This document shows, one piece after another, positions 34,301 through 47,115 of a stretch of 64,000 nt of DNA. A program made the translations under genes and the position numbers. The stretch covers positions 49,828,807 to 49,892,806 of the forward strand of contig CM076139.1 in NCBI GenBank assembly GCA_038025085.1, given 5' to 3'. Below the pieces are notes generated by a model, which searched no databases, had not been told where the DNA came from, and was given only the letters and a program-made list of their open reading frames with translations. The DNA is from Tetragonia tetragonoides. Its lineage: Eukaryota > Streptophyta > Magnoliopsida > Caryophyllales > Aizoaceae. Numbering within the stretch: the first letter of the stretch is position 1; the number at the start of each line of letters is the position of its first letter.

Positions 34301-37300
34301 AGATAACATAATGTTTAGGCATTAAATATTAATTATTTTTCTCCGGTAAACTCTCAGTGACAGATCAAAAAATCCTCTATTATGGGTGTGGGAACCGGAG
34401 ATCATTTGTGCTAGCATTAGAAAAGTAATATATTTTTGGTGTGGGTGGCTTGGGGGGGGGGAGGGGGCTATAGCTTCTCAAGAAGCCGACCTTCCATTTT
34501 GGTGAAAAAAACGTACGAGGAAAGGGAATGACAACAAAACCCATGTTCTAGTGATGGTGTAATCTTACAGTGGCCCAGTGCACTGAAGTAAGCCTGTGTA
34601 CTTTAATTGCATTCTTGTACAAAGGGAATAGTACACGACTGTGTAGTGTATAGTTGTGTACTATATGTCAGACTCCTCTTTTAAGCTCTCATGGTTTTTT
34701 CTTGTACAAAGTATTTAAGGGTTATCATTTCTTTTTATTTTTCCAATATTGCCATTGGAGACGCATGCTTTTTGATGCCATTTTTTTCTATATTTTGTTT
34801 TGTGTCTTTACATTACTTGAGAAGTAAAATGAGACTAAAAATCTGTGGAAACTGTGGTCATTGGTGATGTTTGACTCCAGCTTCCTCTATCTTTGCTTTT
34901 GAAGTTGTTCCTTCAGCTAGTGTCAACCCGTCAATCGAACTTTCATGTTCTTATACAACCATGGAGCCTTACTTCTTAGCATTGGTTTGATTATAGTCCA
35001 TGGTAATTTTGCAGATCACTCAGCTCCTTCCCCTTCAAAAGAAGTTTACTGAACTTAATAACCAGTTGAAGCTGAAGGAATATGAACTAGAATTATTTCA
35101 AGGCCGAGCTGAACAAAATGAGCATCACAAGGTAAAAATGATCTCAAATTTTGGTTTTTCCTGTTCAGCAGTTGATGTTCTTTACCTACCTCTGTGGTTG
35201 ATGAAATGATTGTGGGTTACTTAAAACTTGTCCTTCCCATGTGCATTGCAGCTTGGAGAGTCATTGAAGAAAATCGAGCAGGATCTCGCAGATGCAAGGT
35301 CTACTTTGAAGGAGAAGCAACTAGCGTACGAAAACTGTGTTAAGAAGGTCTCATCTCTTGAAAAATCAATTAAGGAATATGATAGTAGTAGGGGTGCCAG
35401 GCTGAAAGATTTAGAGAAAAAGATCAAGGGATTAAAGGCTCAAATGCAGTCATCATCTAAGGAACTCAAGGTATTTTTTGGGCAATGGGTTTGGCCAAAG
35501 TTATCTTTTGATTATTTTACCATTTTAAACGCTTCTCAGGTTGAGCACACTTTCTTTTGGAGTGTATTGTGTCCAACTGTCCATTGTTATTGCTACCCCC
35601 TGTCCCCACACCCTCAAACCCCAATATACATTTTAAGTTTCTGTTATCCATCCGACAACCGTAACTTGACTAACTAATTCAAATCCTTTACTTTTTGCTT
35701 TGGAGGGGGGGGGGAGGTTACTGTGATTTTAAGGGTTGCTTCTGTTAAGTGATTGTTGTCCATATTCCATATTGGCTCCAGCAGGGGCTTCTGTCATAGT
35801 GGTCTTGTAGATACATGAATACATCAAACTCATTATATTGAATTAGTTAGAAATGTACAGTTATGCACTGCTTTATACTAGAGAACATTATGTAGTATCT
35901 CAACAATTGGCAGTGGTTACTTTGCCGTGTTCTATGGTCACTAAACCATAGCCTCATCTAATGTGCGCATATGACAGTTGTGTGGTTATAGATACTTGGA
36001 GGAATAAACTGCATCATGGATACTTGACTATTTTACCAGCTTTGTGGTGACCATTCAAAGCTTATACGGTAGTCTTACCTTACATGGGCATGTATATGTT
36101 TAGGGGCATGAAAATCAAAGAGAAAAGCTTATAATGGAAATGGAAGCTGTTGTTAAAGAACGTGCTTCCTTGGAGAGCCAGCTTGATTCTCTGCAGACTC
36201 AAATTCAAAATCTGGTCTCGGAAGTTGATGAACAAAAAGCCAAGGTGAAGCTATTATCTATCTGACGAATCCATATAATATAATTTTAGCAATTAACCCC
36301 CCATCTTCCCAATTATCTGCTACAGGTGGCTTCCATAAAGGAGAATCACGATCAGGCCCAAACAGATCTTGATTCAGCTCGTTCAAAGATGAAGGAATGT
36401 GACTCACAAATTAGTTGCATATTAAAAGAGCAGCAAAAGGTCCAGAACAAAATAACTGAAGCAAACCTTGAAAGGAAGAAGATGGAAAATGAGGTATTTG
36501 GCTTTGTCTTGCCAACATTTGTATGTAAGAATTTCCTTAGTCTTTGACAATTGTCCTTAGCTTCCCGCTTCTATACATTGTTAAATGTACTTCGTATCAG
36601 TGCTATCGCTACATACTGGGAGCTTCCTTTATTTATGTAGGAGTTGACAGAGTTTACCTTGCCGGGAAATGTGTGTTGTTTCTATGTACGTTTGTTCAAA
36701 AGGAGTTCATCCATTAATCCCCAAATTAAGGTGTTCTTGCAATGATTTGTCTCTTAGGTGAAAAGGATGGAAGAGGAACAGAAAGATTGTTCATTGAAGG
36801 TTGACAGGTTGATTGAGAAGCATGCCTGGATAGCATCTGAAAAGCAGCTCTTTGGAAGAAGCGGAAGTGACTATGATTTTGTGTCTTGTGACCCTCGCAG
36901 GGCAAGGGAGGAACTGGAGAGCCTACAAGCCGAGCAGTCAGGGTATTTAAAGACGTCCTTATGCCCCCCCGGGGCCCCTTTTCTTCTTCTTTTGGCATAG
37001 TCTTTTATTTTCTGTCCGTTGATTGCTTTCTCAATGCCTAGATTATTATGAGTCACTTTCTTATGCAATCAATCCTATTCTTTTTCTTAGCCTAGAGAAA
37101 CGGGTAAACAAAAAGGTCATGGCGATGTTTGAGAAAGCAGAAGATGAGTACAAGGATTTGTTATCCAAGAAGAACATAATTGAGGTTGGTTTCCATTGTT
37201 GAGTGGTTTGTGCCATGACATGATAGAGATTACTCACATTACTTATCTTTTTCCACAGAATGATAAAGCAAAGATCAAGAAAGTTATTGAAGAGCTTGAT

Positions 37301-40274
37301 GAGAAGAAGAAGGAGACCCTGAAAGTCACATGGGTCAAAGTGAACAGGTGAGCCCTTTTCTGCATCTGTTGCCTGTTTGTTTTCTTGCTCTAAGGAAAGA
37401 AAAGAGAGAAAACGCCACCTGTTCTCTTAAAATCATCAGCCATTATTGCCCCCTCCCCCTCCCCGCGTGCTCCTAAAGCTCTTGCATGATTCTGCTGGTG
37501 CTGATGATAAATTCCGATGTATTTGTCAGCGACTTTGGCTCCATCTTTGCCACATTATTGCCTGGAACAACAGCAAAGTTGGACCCACCTGAAGGTGGCA
37601 CCTTTCTGGATGGCCTTGAGGTTCGTGTTGCATTTGGAGGAGTTTGGAAACAGTCGTTATCAGAACTAAGTGGAGGCCAAAGATCTTTGCTTGCATTGTC
37701 TTTGATATTGGCGTTGCTTCTGTTCAAACCTGCTCCACTCTACATACTTGACGAGGTAAATGAGTCCAACTAATTAGATTGGTTTAGAGGTCTTTTTTTG
37801 CTAGTAGCACTTCTTCAGTTTGAACTTTGAAGAAATCCACTTAAGCTTCCTTCCTCTCGATTGCCTAAAGCATTAAAAGCCCTTCTATGGCCTTTGTCGA
37901 GTTGTTGGAGAGCTTCCTTGCCTGATAGGTAGGCCTGGATAAATAAATTGGAGTTAAGATCAACATATCTCATTTCTGCTAAGGAAACACAAAGGATCAA
38001 GCCCGTTGGTGATAAGAACTGGATTTCGATTCCGATAATCATCCTCATACACTCTTTCCTGTGGTTACTGGTTAGCTAGTCATTGTGCACAAGATTTTGG
38101 GTCATTTTAAACCTTTTCCATTGCGAGTAATTATCTGTTGTATGCAGATGTTGCTGAATAAGAATTTCAGTATGTTTTCAATTTATTTAGTTGAGTGAAC
38201 TGATCCGTGTCTCAGTTCAGTTGACCTTGTTTGATTTTTTATGTTGAGCTCATGATCCTCTATTTGAGGCTATTCTGCATGAAAATATTTGTAATCTCAT
38301 TTTGAATCCGGAGGTTAATATATTTTCTTTTGGATTTTTTATTAGGTTGACGCTGCTCTTGATTTGAGCCACACACAAAATATTGGAAGAATGATCAAAA
38401 CACACTTTCCCCACTCACAGGTTTAATACTTTTGTTCAGTTGCAAACCTATTCTTTCTCCTATCTTTTGCTTAAGTATACCGTCTGTCATGCTTTTGGTG
38501 CTTACTATGTCCTAACTCGTGTATGCATTTGTGCTGATAGAAAACCTTGTTCTAATGGCTGTATAGTACTCTAGGACTTTTGTTTGTGTGCATAGAAAAT
38601 GTGACTTGTGCTTATTGCCAATATATCAATGATATCTGACCTAGAAAGAGAGAAGTATTTTGTTACCACGTTACTGCAGCCCCTGCAGGTGAAAAGTCAG
38701 TCAGGTATAGTAAATACCAATAAGTAACGACCTTTGTTGCACGTAAAATCTCATGAATTTTACATTTCCCTCTTCAGATGACCAACAAGTTATTCCCTCC
38801 CACAGATCTCTAGATTCCTAATTGGCTTAGTTTTTATATCAATGTTTCTTTTGGTAGTGACAATATGAGTAATATGCTAGTGTGCTCTAGTTATCCTATT
38901 TGCCCAAAATAAATGAAAAAAAAATGGTTGCACAAGCAACTCCCACAGCCTCTCTGTTTCTATTACTAAGAGTAATTGGTTAGAAATCAACTTTCAGCAC
39001 TTTTCGTGGAAAGCTACCTTTCCATATTTATGTCAAGAAATTTCTTTTTAAATTACTTTTTCTTGCTACTCACCACTTTTTAATAGTAACATTTTGAAAA
39101 TTTGTTACTAAGGAGCCATGTAATTTGCATATAAAGGGTATGTAAGCTGATTTTTGACAAATTTCATGAACAAATTTATTGATATCCTTCGAAAGATGGC
39201 CAAAACGTTGTTTTAAATGGTGGTTTGCAAACATAGATAATTTAGATTGTTAAAAAGTTGGATTCCAAACATAAAAGTGGTTTATAAACAGAGTTTTCTA
39301 CTATCAATTTTTAGTATTAACAAAATTAAGGTTTCAACGTGAACTTTTGTTTTTACTTATCTTCGGTTGGAAGATGTGAAAAATTGATTTTGCTCTTTTC
39401 TTTGAGTTTCCATGCTTCCTAATTTTTTGAGAATTGCTCTTTCCACGTTTCCATATTTCATCATTTAGTTTCCCATATGCATTTCCACAATAAACTATAG
39501 CAATAACTCTAAGCCTTTTTCCTTTACTGTTCCAGTTGGTTTCTGGCTGTTGTTGAGGAGTGTTGAGAGTTACTGATCTTTCTTGGCTCATTAAATTTGG
39601 GAATTTCCTTGAAGACTGATTTCTGAAGTACTACGCAAAACTATTACTTATCAAAGGGTTTCTTGGGGTAAAATATAATATTAGCATATGATATTTTCAG
39701 ATGGTTTAAAATTTGCAAAAGCTGTTGTTTGGTCAAGTCTATATTTTTGGGTTTCGTAGTATTTAAAATGGTGCTGGTCGTAAAAAAAAAAAAAAAAGGG
39801 TTGTATTGGGAATATAGGTACAGTGTTGAACTCAAGAGGTAGAGTGGTGTGCTGTTTTCAGTTGCCCGCTAGTGAATTTCCCAGTAGGTCTTCCTACACT
39901 TTAGCCAAGTTTGGGATATTAAGTTGATAGGGCTATAAAGTGCAAGGTACCGATGTTAGTCATTGTGTCAGTGTGCAGGGCTGTAAACTTACAAATTCAA
40001 TTGCATGGCTGAAGCCTTATGTAGTTGTAAGTTGTAATCATGTAGTGTCTATGTGTTTATCTGCTGTCGTTTGCTGTTTCCACTTAGTTTTACCCATTTC
40101 AACGCATACATTCATCACTAAGTCTTTACCTGATATCCCCTATTTTGGTTGTACTAGTTCATTGTCGTTTCTCTTAAAGAAGGGATGTTCAACAATGCGA
40201 ATGTCTTATTCCGTACCAAGTTTGTTGATGGAGTTTCCACTGTTCAGAGAACCGTTGCAGCAAAGCAGAAGTGA
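28354..40274 (+). CDS. SMC2: Condensin subunit SMC2
   Basis: SMC2 (CAP-E) pairs with SMC4 to form the ATPase core of condensin I and II, which compact mitotic and meiotic chromosomes. Twenty exons join in frame: 28354-28671, 30095-30775, 30859-31002, 31105-31404, 31488-31673, 31794-31958, 32054-32113, 32455-32517, 32900-33003, 33638-33734, 35015-35131, 35252-35470, 36104-36244, 36326-36493, 36758-36942, 37091-37184, 37259-37347, 37530-37755, 38346-38420 and 40158-40274. The product is 1182 residues, close to the ~1175 of Arabidopsis SMC2. Walker A GLNGSGKS is at residues 32-39, a Q-loop lies in [11 protein letters not shown], coiled coils flank the hinge encoded by exons 5-9, signature LSGGQ is at 1090-1094, and Walker B LYILDEVDAALD begins near 1114. 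The conserved end [13 protein letters not shown] is on the last exon, after a 1.7-kb intron. No lesion is seen. Confidence 0.96.
32690..32753. repeat. Possible Stowaway remnant in SMC2 intron 8
   Basis: ATGGAACAGAGGGAGTA matches the right end of the Stowaway element at 11147-11423 (ATGGAACGGAGGGAGTA) with one change. The matching left end was not found, so at most one end survives. Confidence 0.35.
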
Positions 40275-41780
40275 TGATCTTCAACTGATGTCGCATGGTT
40301 AGAGGTACATGCTATGCCATGTACTCATATTAACCCTTCAGAAGATGTGCCTAAGTTATCTACCAGAATATGTGTTCATCAAACTCTATTAACATTCCTG
40401 AGTTTGACGTTTCTTCTCAGATGGTTGTTTATGATCCGGGGCATTCAGTGAGCTACACAGTATCTCATTTGCTGGGAATCTTGTGGAGTTAGTATGGATT
40501 GATATTGTTTTTGTATGTAAATTGTACATAGAAGTTGTAGCTTACAATTATCTTCAAGTGTTGTATAGAAATTCCTTAGTTCAATGTTTCTGCTCAGATG
40601 TACCATTGGTTTTCTTTCTTGATGTCTCATTATCAAAGTAGTCTTTGTCAAGTTTACAGCTTTCCCTAAATTTTTTTCTTGCTATACTATAGCTTTCGCT
40701 AATTAATTAGAATGACTCTTTTTGAATGACTCAGGATGCACAGTTTGTTGCAACGTAATTATCACAATGGGTTTTCCCAATTGTAAGATACATAAAGAAT
40801 TCATCATTGTAGAATGAGAACGCATTTCTTAATATATAATAGCCCACAATCGGACACAAAAATCGACCAAAAGCCTATGTTACACTCTTGACGTGAGTTT
40901 CTAGTAAATTTTTTTATGTAAAACTTATGGAGGTTGATACAAGTATACAACTTAGGTTTGAAACTTGTTTGACAGGACATGTAATTTGGTTCAATGCTGG
41001 GACAATATGATCAATTGACCAATAATAATTCTATGAGTTGGGTGAAAAACGCTTCATCTATCAACATTTCCCTTCTTTTTTATATTTATTTTTACTGGTC
41101 TAGCATCCACATCTTGGGGATAGAGAGGGAATTCAAAATTATGGTTCTTAAGAATCGAACCCACATTTTGTGAGTAACATATCTACATATAGCGGATTTG
41201 TACATTCTGCTCTTTAAATCTGCTAGTCACAAAACACTTGAATTACTCCCAATTCGTAGTTGTTTTGACTAAAACAATCCAATATTTTCATCCCAATTCA
41301 CTACATGCTCTTGAATAAACTGTTTACCAACAAGGCCAATAAGACGATAATTTTTCTTTATGAGCAAAATTTTGAGTCAGATAAATATAAACCATTAATA
41401 GAGAGTTTCAATCACAATGTTTTTCCCATTTTACTATTTTAGCCCATACTCCACATGTGACACATTTTTTCAGTTCCTTAATTCATTTGTTGCATGTGAT
41501 ATGTCCATTGTTAATGTCCAAGGACCTATATAGTGGTCTCCTAGACTCCTTGCAAAAGACATCTCTCCTGTGATAAAAAAAAAAAAAGACATCTCTCCTT
41601 CCTAGCAAATTTAAAACGAAAAAAGAGACAAAAAATAAAAGGAAAAAATAAATAAGTAAAAACCCTCACCAACCTCGCTGGTTAGTGGGTTGGTTGACAC
41701 ATAACCTGCCACTCCATTACTTGTTAGTGTTACTACTACTTGAGAAAAAGTTCGGATCTTTCTTAAGAATTTTTGCCCTC
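40275..41780. other. SMC2 3' region and GCSH upstream region
   Basis: No gene is supported. On the minus strand near 41150, GGGTTCGATTCTT resembles a pol III B box, and TGACTAGCAG about 65 bases away weakly resembles an A box; this may be an old SINE but is not convincing. A short duplicated AAGACATCTCTCCT word occurs at 41557 and 41587. Confidence 0.4.
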
Positions 41781-41920
41781 GGTTTTCCTTTATATTTAGC
41801 TATTTAGCTATTAATTTCCCCATTAGATTCGCCTCTTTTGTGCACTCTTTTATACTTCCTTCACTTTGTTACAGAGAGAGAGAAAGAGAAAGAGAGTGAT
41901 ATAGAAAGAGTGCGTCAAGG

Positions 41921-43994
41921 ATGGCTTTAAGATTATTGGCTTCAAGGGCAGTCTCACAGCTCAGGGTGTCGCTTTTTCCGAGAGGCTTTGCTACTGGTAA
42001 GGAAAAAAAAGAAATGAAACCCAAATGATTATTACTACCTTTTTGTAGTGTTATGCATTCATCTGATATTGAAATTATTGTAAGTGATGTGATTTTGTTT
42101 CTGTATGATTAGATCTCATCTGGGTTATTGTTGAAAAGTTCAATACTTGATCTTTTTCATGTATTAGTATCTAGTCTTGTGTTTTAGTTGAAGGGTTTTT
42201 TGTTTTGAATCTTATTGCGGTTTAAGGGGGATTCAGTGTTTGGATTTGATTTGATTTTGATTGTTTTGTTGTTTTTATTCAATAATGTTTATCCATTTTG
42301 CTGTTGGTTTTCATGTGGCTAAGTCTAAGAAGTGGAAAAGGACAAATGAAATTTGTATTGTTTGCATCAAGAAATTTATATGATCATAGGAGATGAGGGT
42401 AAAAATTGCTAATAAAAGTGGTCCTATAAGTATGAATGTATGGCAGATGTAAATCCTCAGGTTGGATTGTTGTCTCATATGTGCAACTTTATTTGGCTTG
42501 AAGTTGACATCCTTAGGTGCATTTGTCCAATTGGGCTTGCTTTTACTCAATGAAATTTAGATGATCAATGAATGTTTGCTCTCAATTTGGTGACGTGCCG
42601 CTTTCCCATTAATTTTACTGCTGGTATTCATCATGTCTTAACCTGTTGTCCAGGTTTCATGATATTAAGTTGATGTGGGTGCTTTTAATGTTTTTGGTGC
42701 CGACACCTGAAATCACCTGGTTTTAGCTACCTAGTGTCAGTTTATTCAAGTGTTGTAGCATGACTGTTTTGGGAACTAGAATGTTTTGGTACCGGCCAAG
42801 ATCTTTTCCACCAACCATTTCACAGAAGGAACTGAGCTTTCAGTCTTAAGAAATCATAATATATGCCGAATGGAATGAGTGTTCTGTGACAGTGGCTTGT
42901 CTCTTTCATTGGATGTTCATAACCCTTGTCTTATCTTTTAAGGCTAATGATTGCCTCCAACTTGTGTGTTGGAGGCACAGTAGTGGATTCCTGTTCTAAG
43001 AGAACTCAGACAGACATTTTCATTGAGCAACCTGTGATAGCCACCTTTGGGCAGCCTTAACTAAGACCAGACATCTGCCACTAATGCCATTGCCTTTTCT
43101 TTAATTATCAAGGCCGTGATGAATGGCCTGTTATACTTGTCCAAGGTTGAGCTGTTGTAGCACCTGCTTCCATTGGGGATCTTTCTGGACATTCTAATGA
43201 AGTGTTCATAGGTTATCCTCGTGCAAATAAATTTTCTAGACTCATCTCAAACTTGAAGTTTGATTGGTTGAACATGTAACCAGTAATTGGCCTAGACATG
43301 TCAAGTTCGTCCACATTTGGGTTAATCACTTAATCTAGTCTTCAATATGTCATGTTGTAGTAAGATCAATTGTTATATGCTCGTATCCTCCTGCCAAAGT
43401 TTTCCTTCGACAGCAATCTCTTGTTTGTATTTGTTTATCGTATGTTTGCTTGTCTATTTTTACTTCTAATCATCTTATGTAAGATTTTACAGACATTTGC
43501 TATATTCCTAGAAGATAGTAGCCCGATAATTCCCCCGTCCTATGTTGAACTAGTTTCTGTTAATATATTGGAAAAGTCACAGTAACCATCTAATTTCATT
43601 TGCAGTTGTGAAGGATCTGAAATATACTGAATCTCATGAGTGGGTCAAAGTCGAAGGTAATTCAGCTACTGTAGGCATAACAGACCATGCTCAGGACCAT
43701 TTGGGTGATGTCGTATATGTTGAGTTGCCAGAAGAGGGAGTTGCTGTCTCTCAGGGTAATGCTTTTGGTGCGGTCGAGAGTGTCAAGGCGACAAGTGATG
43801 TTAATTCCCCTGTTTCTGGGAAAGTCATTGAAGTCAATAAAGAACTCGACGGCTCCCCAGGATTGATAAATGCTAGCCCCTACGAGAACGGATGGATAAT
43901 GAAAGTGGAGCTGAACGATGGCGGTGAGGTTAATTCCTTGATGGATGCTGACAGATACACCAAATTTTGTGAGGAAGAAGACTCGAACCATTAA
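41921..43994 (+). CDS. GCSH: Glycine cleavage system H protein, mitochondrial
   Basis: H protein is the lipoyl-carrying shuttle of the mitochondrial glycine decarboxylase complex, passing the aminomethyl group between the P, T and L proteins in photorespiration. Two exons, 41921-41996 and 43606-43994, join in frame to give 154 residues. Residues 1-24 form an Arg-rich, acid-free presequence ([14 protein letters not shown]...RGFAT). The mature domain contains [24 protein letters not shown] and the lipoylation motif ESVKATSDV with lysine 86 as the attachment site, then [12 protein letters not shown] and a C-terminal EEEDSNH. The one intron is 1.6 kb. The 5' leader is GA-rich (41873-41894), as is common in plant leaders. 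It lies downstream of SMC2 on the same strand but is an independent gene. Confidence 0.96.
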
Positions 43995-44509
43995 AACCTG
44001 GATTGCAGAGTTTGGAGCCTAGAGCACCTTTTCAATGCTTGCTCGGTTAATGGGAACCATGTCTATGGTTTTTGCCTCTTGCCCCCCTTCCCCCTCTCTT
44101 TTTCTTTTATTAAATCTTATGAAGTGTTAGGTTTTCCTGTGCTTGAGGTCTTGATTCTTTTTTGAAGTTCTGAAGACCTGGAAATTGGATGGATTTTTCC
44201 TGAGAATAATCAAATATTTGTCTTTACCTGAGATGAGTCTAGATCAGTTAAGGTAGTAGGGATAATTTGAGGGGCACAGGTAATGTTCTATATGGAGTAA
44301 TTTTTAAGAACCAACTTGTATGCATTTCCGTGCGATGCTTCAGCTCTTTTTATTTTTATTATTTTTTATTTTTATTTTTATTTTTTTATTTAATGTTGTT
44401 TGATAGGATGCCTTCTAACTTTGTTGTAATAATTTTTTTTTTTTGGTGCTAATTTTGTGATTAACTGGTAAATAAAAATAAAACAACACCAAGGCGAGAT
44501 TTGGAGAGG
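43995..44509. other. GCSH 3' untranslated and downstream region
   Basis: C/T-rich then T/A-rich sequence with TTTTTATT runs at 44347-44390. I see no gene. The inverted tandem-array repeat begins at about 44510. Confidence 0.6.
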
Positions 44510-47115
44510 TTCATCCGCAACATGACTTTTACTTTATTTAGGGTAAATATAAAAATCTTGGGGGGAGGGATGCCCTCAAGTCATGATCATCCACTAGCCC
44601 TGTGTTAGCCTTTGACAAACAAAAAAAAAAGGTCATTTATTGGCTTGTGGTGCTTCTATAAAAGTTAGAGGTATTTACCTCCTAAATGACATTGTTTGTT
44701 GCAATATAATTCTATTTATTATGATTAATCGTATTGTGAACATTGATCTATATATAATTGAGTGCCTAGGAAACGATTAGTAGCCTTTTATTAACAAACT
44801 TGAGAATACTCTATTATAAAATTCTTCTGACAAAAATTATCATAGTAGACAATGGATCGAAATGAGGGTGGTTCATGTACCATATCCCAGCATCCAGTGA
44901 GCGTCATGTTCCATGTCCCTGCGGCCCAGCGCCCATGTCTCTTTTGCCTGCGCTATGTCCCATGGCTCATGAGTAAAATCGGAGTTTATGGACCCGGATG
45001 ACCGTCCTGAGGCAACGGAGGGCCTCTAGGGTGATGATAGAACACCCTGAGAAGTTTGGTAAAAAATGACACTCGTGCCCTGTAAAGCCAAAAACAAAGG
45101 CTATAATCCACGTTTTTTGGGCTTGTGGAAGGCCCCGGAACGAACGTGGATATTTTCGCATTACATCCCACGGGACACCCTTAGGAAACATAGGAGGCCC
45201 CCATGATCCATTATCAGGTCCCTGATTGGCTTGTAAGGTGGGACACAAACGTAAGGCCGGAAAGTCGAAGGCATGGATGATATCGATGTTCGGGGATCCG
45301 AATGACCCTTTTTGGGCACCGAGGGACCTCTAAGATCATGATAGACCACTCAGAGAAGTTTGGATAAAAGCTGACACCCGAAAGCCAAAAACGAAGGCTA
45401 ATCCACGTTTTTTGGCCTTTCGGGAGGCCCCAAAACGAAGGTAGGATATTTTCGCGCCACATCGCACAGACACCCTTAGGGAACATAAGAGGCCCGCGGG
45501 ATCCGTTATAGGGTCCCTGATAAGCTTGTAAGCGCGTTTTTACGGAACACTAATGTAAGAGCCGGAACACCGGAGGAGTAGGGGATATCGAAGTTCGGGC
45601 ATCCAGATGACCCTTCCGGGGCACCAAGGGTCCTCTAGGGTCATGATAGACCCCTCGGAGAAATCTGGGCAAAAAAGACACTCAGGCCCCCGGAAGCCAA
45701 AAAGAAGGCTATAATCCATGTTTTTGGGCTTCCGGTAGGCCCTGGAACGAAGGTAGATATTTCACATCACATTGCACAGAATATCTCTAGGGAACATGGG
45801 AGGCCTTTTGGGTCGATTATCCGGCCCCTAATAGGCTTGGAAAAGCGTTTACGGCACAGTGGTGTAAGAGTTGGAACACCCAAGGCATGAGCGATATCAA
45901 AGTTCGGGCATCCGGATGACCCTCCCATGTCACCGAGGATCATCTAGGGTCATGATAGACCCCCCGGAAAAAGTTTGGGCAAAAATGACACCCAGGCCCG
46001 GGGAAGCCAAAAACGAAGGCTATAATCCACGTTTTTTGGGCTTCCAGGAGGCCCCGGAATGAAGGTGTATATTTTTACAACACAATGCATTGAACATCCT
46101 TAAGAGACATGGGAGACCGTTGGGGTTACTTATCCAGTCCCTGATAGGCTTGGAAGTGCATTTTACGGGACACTGGTGTAATAGTTGGAACACCAAAGAC
46201 ATGGATAATATCGAAGTTCGGGGACCTGGATGATCCTCCCTGGGCACGGAGGGTTCTCTAGGGTCATGGTACACCCCCTGGAGAACTTTGGGTAAAATGA
46301 CATCCGAACCCTAGGAAGCCGAAAACGAAGGCTAATCCACGTTTTTGAGCTTGCGGAAGGCTTCAGAACGAAGGTCAATATTTTCGCACCACATCGCACA
46401 GGACACCCCTAGGGTACATGGAAGGCCCCCGGGGTAAGGGTCCTTGGTAGGCTTGAAGGTCCTCTTACTGGACATCGCAGGCTAATCCACGGTTTTCGGA
46501 ACCGAGCATGGCTCCCCACCACCCCATGCCGCCAAACTTACCCCCAAGCCCTCTCTATTATGGTGTCATAGTTTTTCCAATTTTTTCTAATATTTTTTTT
46601 CTATTTTTCAGCGTACTTTTTAATTAAAAATTAAACTAAATAGCTACAATCTGTGGAAAAAAAAATGTTTTTCCGTAACTCAATAATATTAATTGAAAAG
46701 TTTGAGGTGAAACTTTTGTAAAATAATTCTCCAAACTCTCAAAACCCCCGTACGAAAGTTATGCACTGGGCATGTTTACTCTTGTTATTAAAACCACTAT
46801 ACCTTATAAAAGTCTTTATTGAGTAGTTGATTGAGAGAGGGCTTGTGGGCGAAGGAAGGCAAGCGACGCGACATGAAGGGCCTACCATTATGAAAGTTAT
46901 GCATTTGGCATGTCCACTCCATGGTTTTTGGGTACCTAGCATGGCTCCCCACGACCCTGTGCCACTAAACCTACCCCAACGCCCTCTCTACTATTATAGT
47001 GAGGTCTCATTTTTTTTTTCCCAATTTTTTTTTGAAGCTATTCCTAATTTTTTATTATTATTTTTTGATATTTTCCCTATTTTTCAGCATAACTTTTTAA
47101 TTAAAATTAAATTAA
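44510..47115 (-). repeat. Unclassified interspersed repeat with tandem array (copy 2)
   Basis: This is the reverse complement of the repeat at 24620-26935, collinear across its AT-rich end, the tandem array and both terminal modules (about 46500-46650 and 46920-47115). Shared landmarks include GTCATTTATTG...GGTGCTTCTATAAAAGTTAGAGGTA, matched in inverted form near 26780. The two copies have diverged noticeably, with small indels throughout, so neither is very recent. Confidence 0.75.
44970..46440. repeat. ~300-310-bp tandem array, about five units (inverted)
   Basis: The reverse complement of the GTGTCCCGTG landmark recurs near 45172, 45471, 45775, 46085 and 46395. Units carry GGCTATAATCCACGTTTTTTG and GCCAAAAACGAAGGCT. 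This copy has one unit more than the array at 25235-26500, which implies unit gain or loss after the copies separated. Confidence 0.85.

Noticed and set aside
28354..40274. SMC2 as a truncated copy lacking the C-terminus
   Set aside because: The missing end was found on a separate exon at 40158-40274 after a long intron.
41100..41230. tRNA gene on the minus strand suggested by GGGTTCGATTCTT
   Set aside because: No acceptor stem or anticodon arm can be paired; at best it is a decayed SINE.
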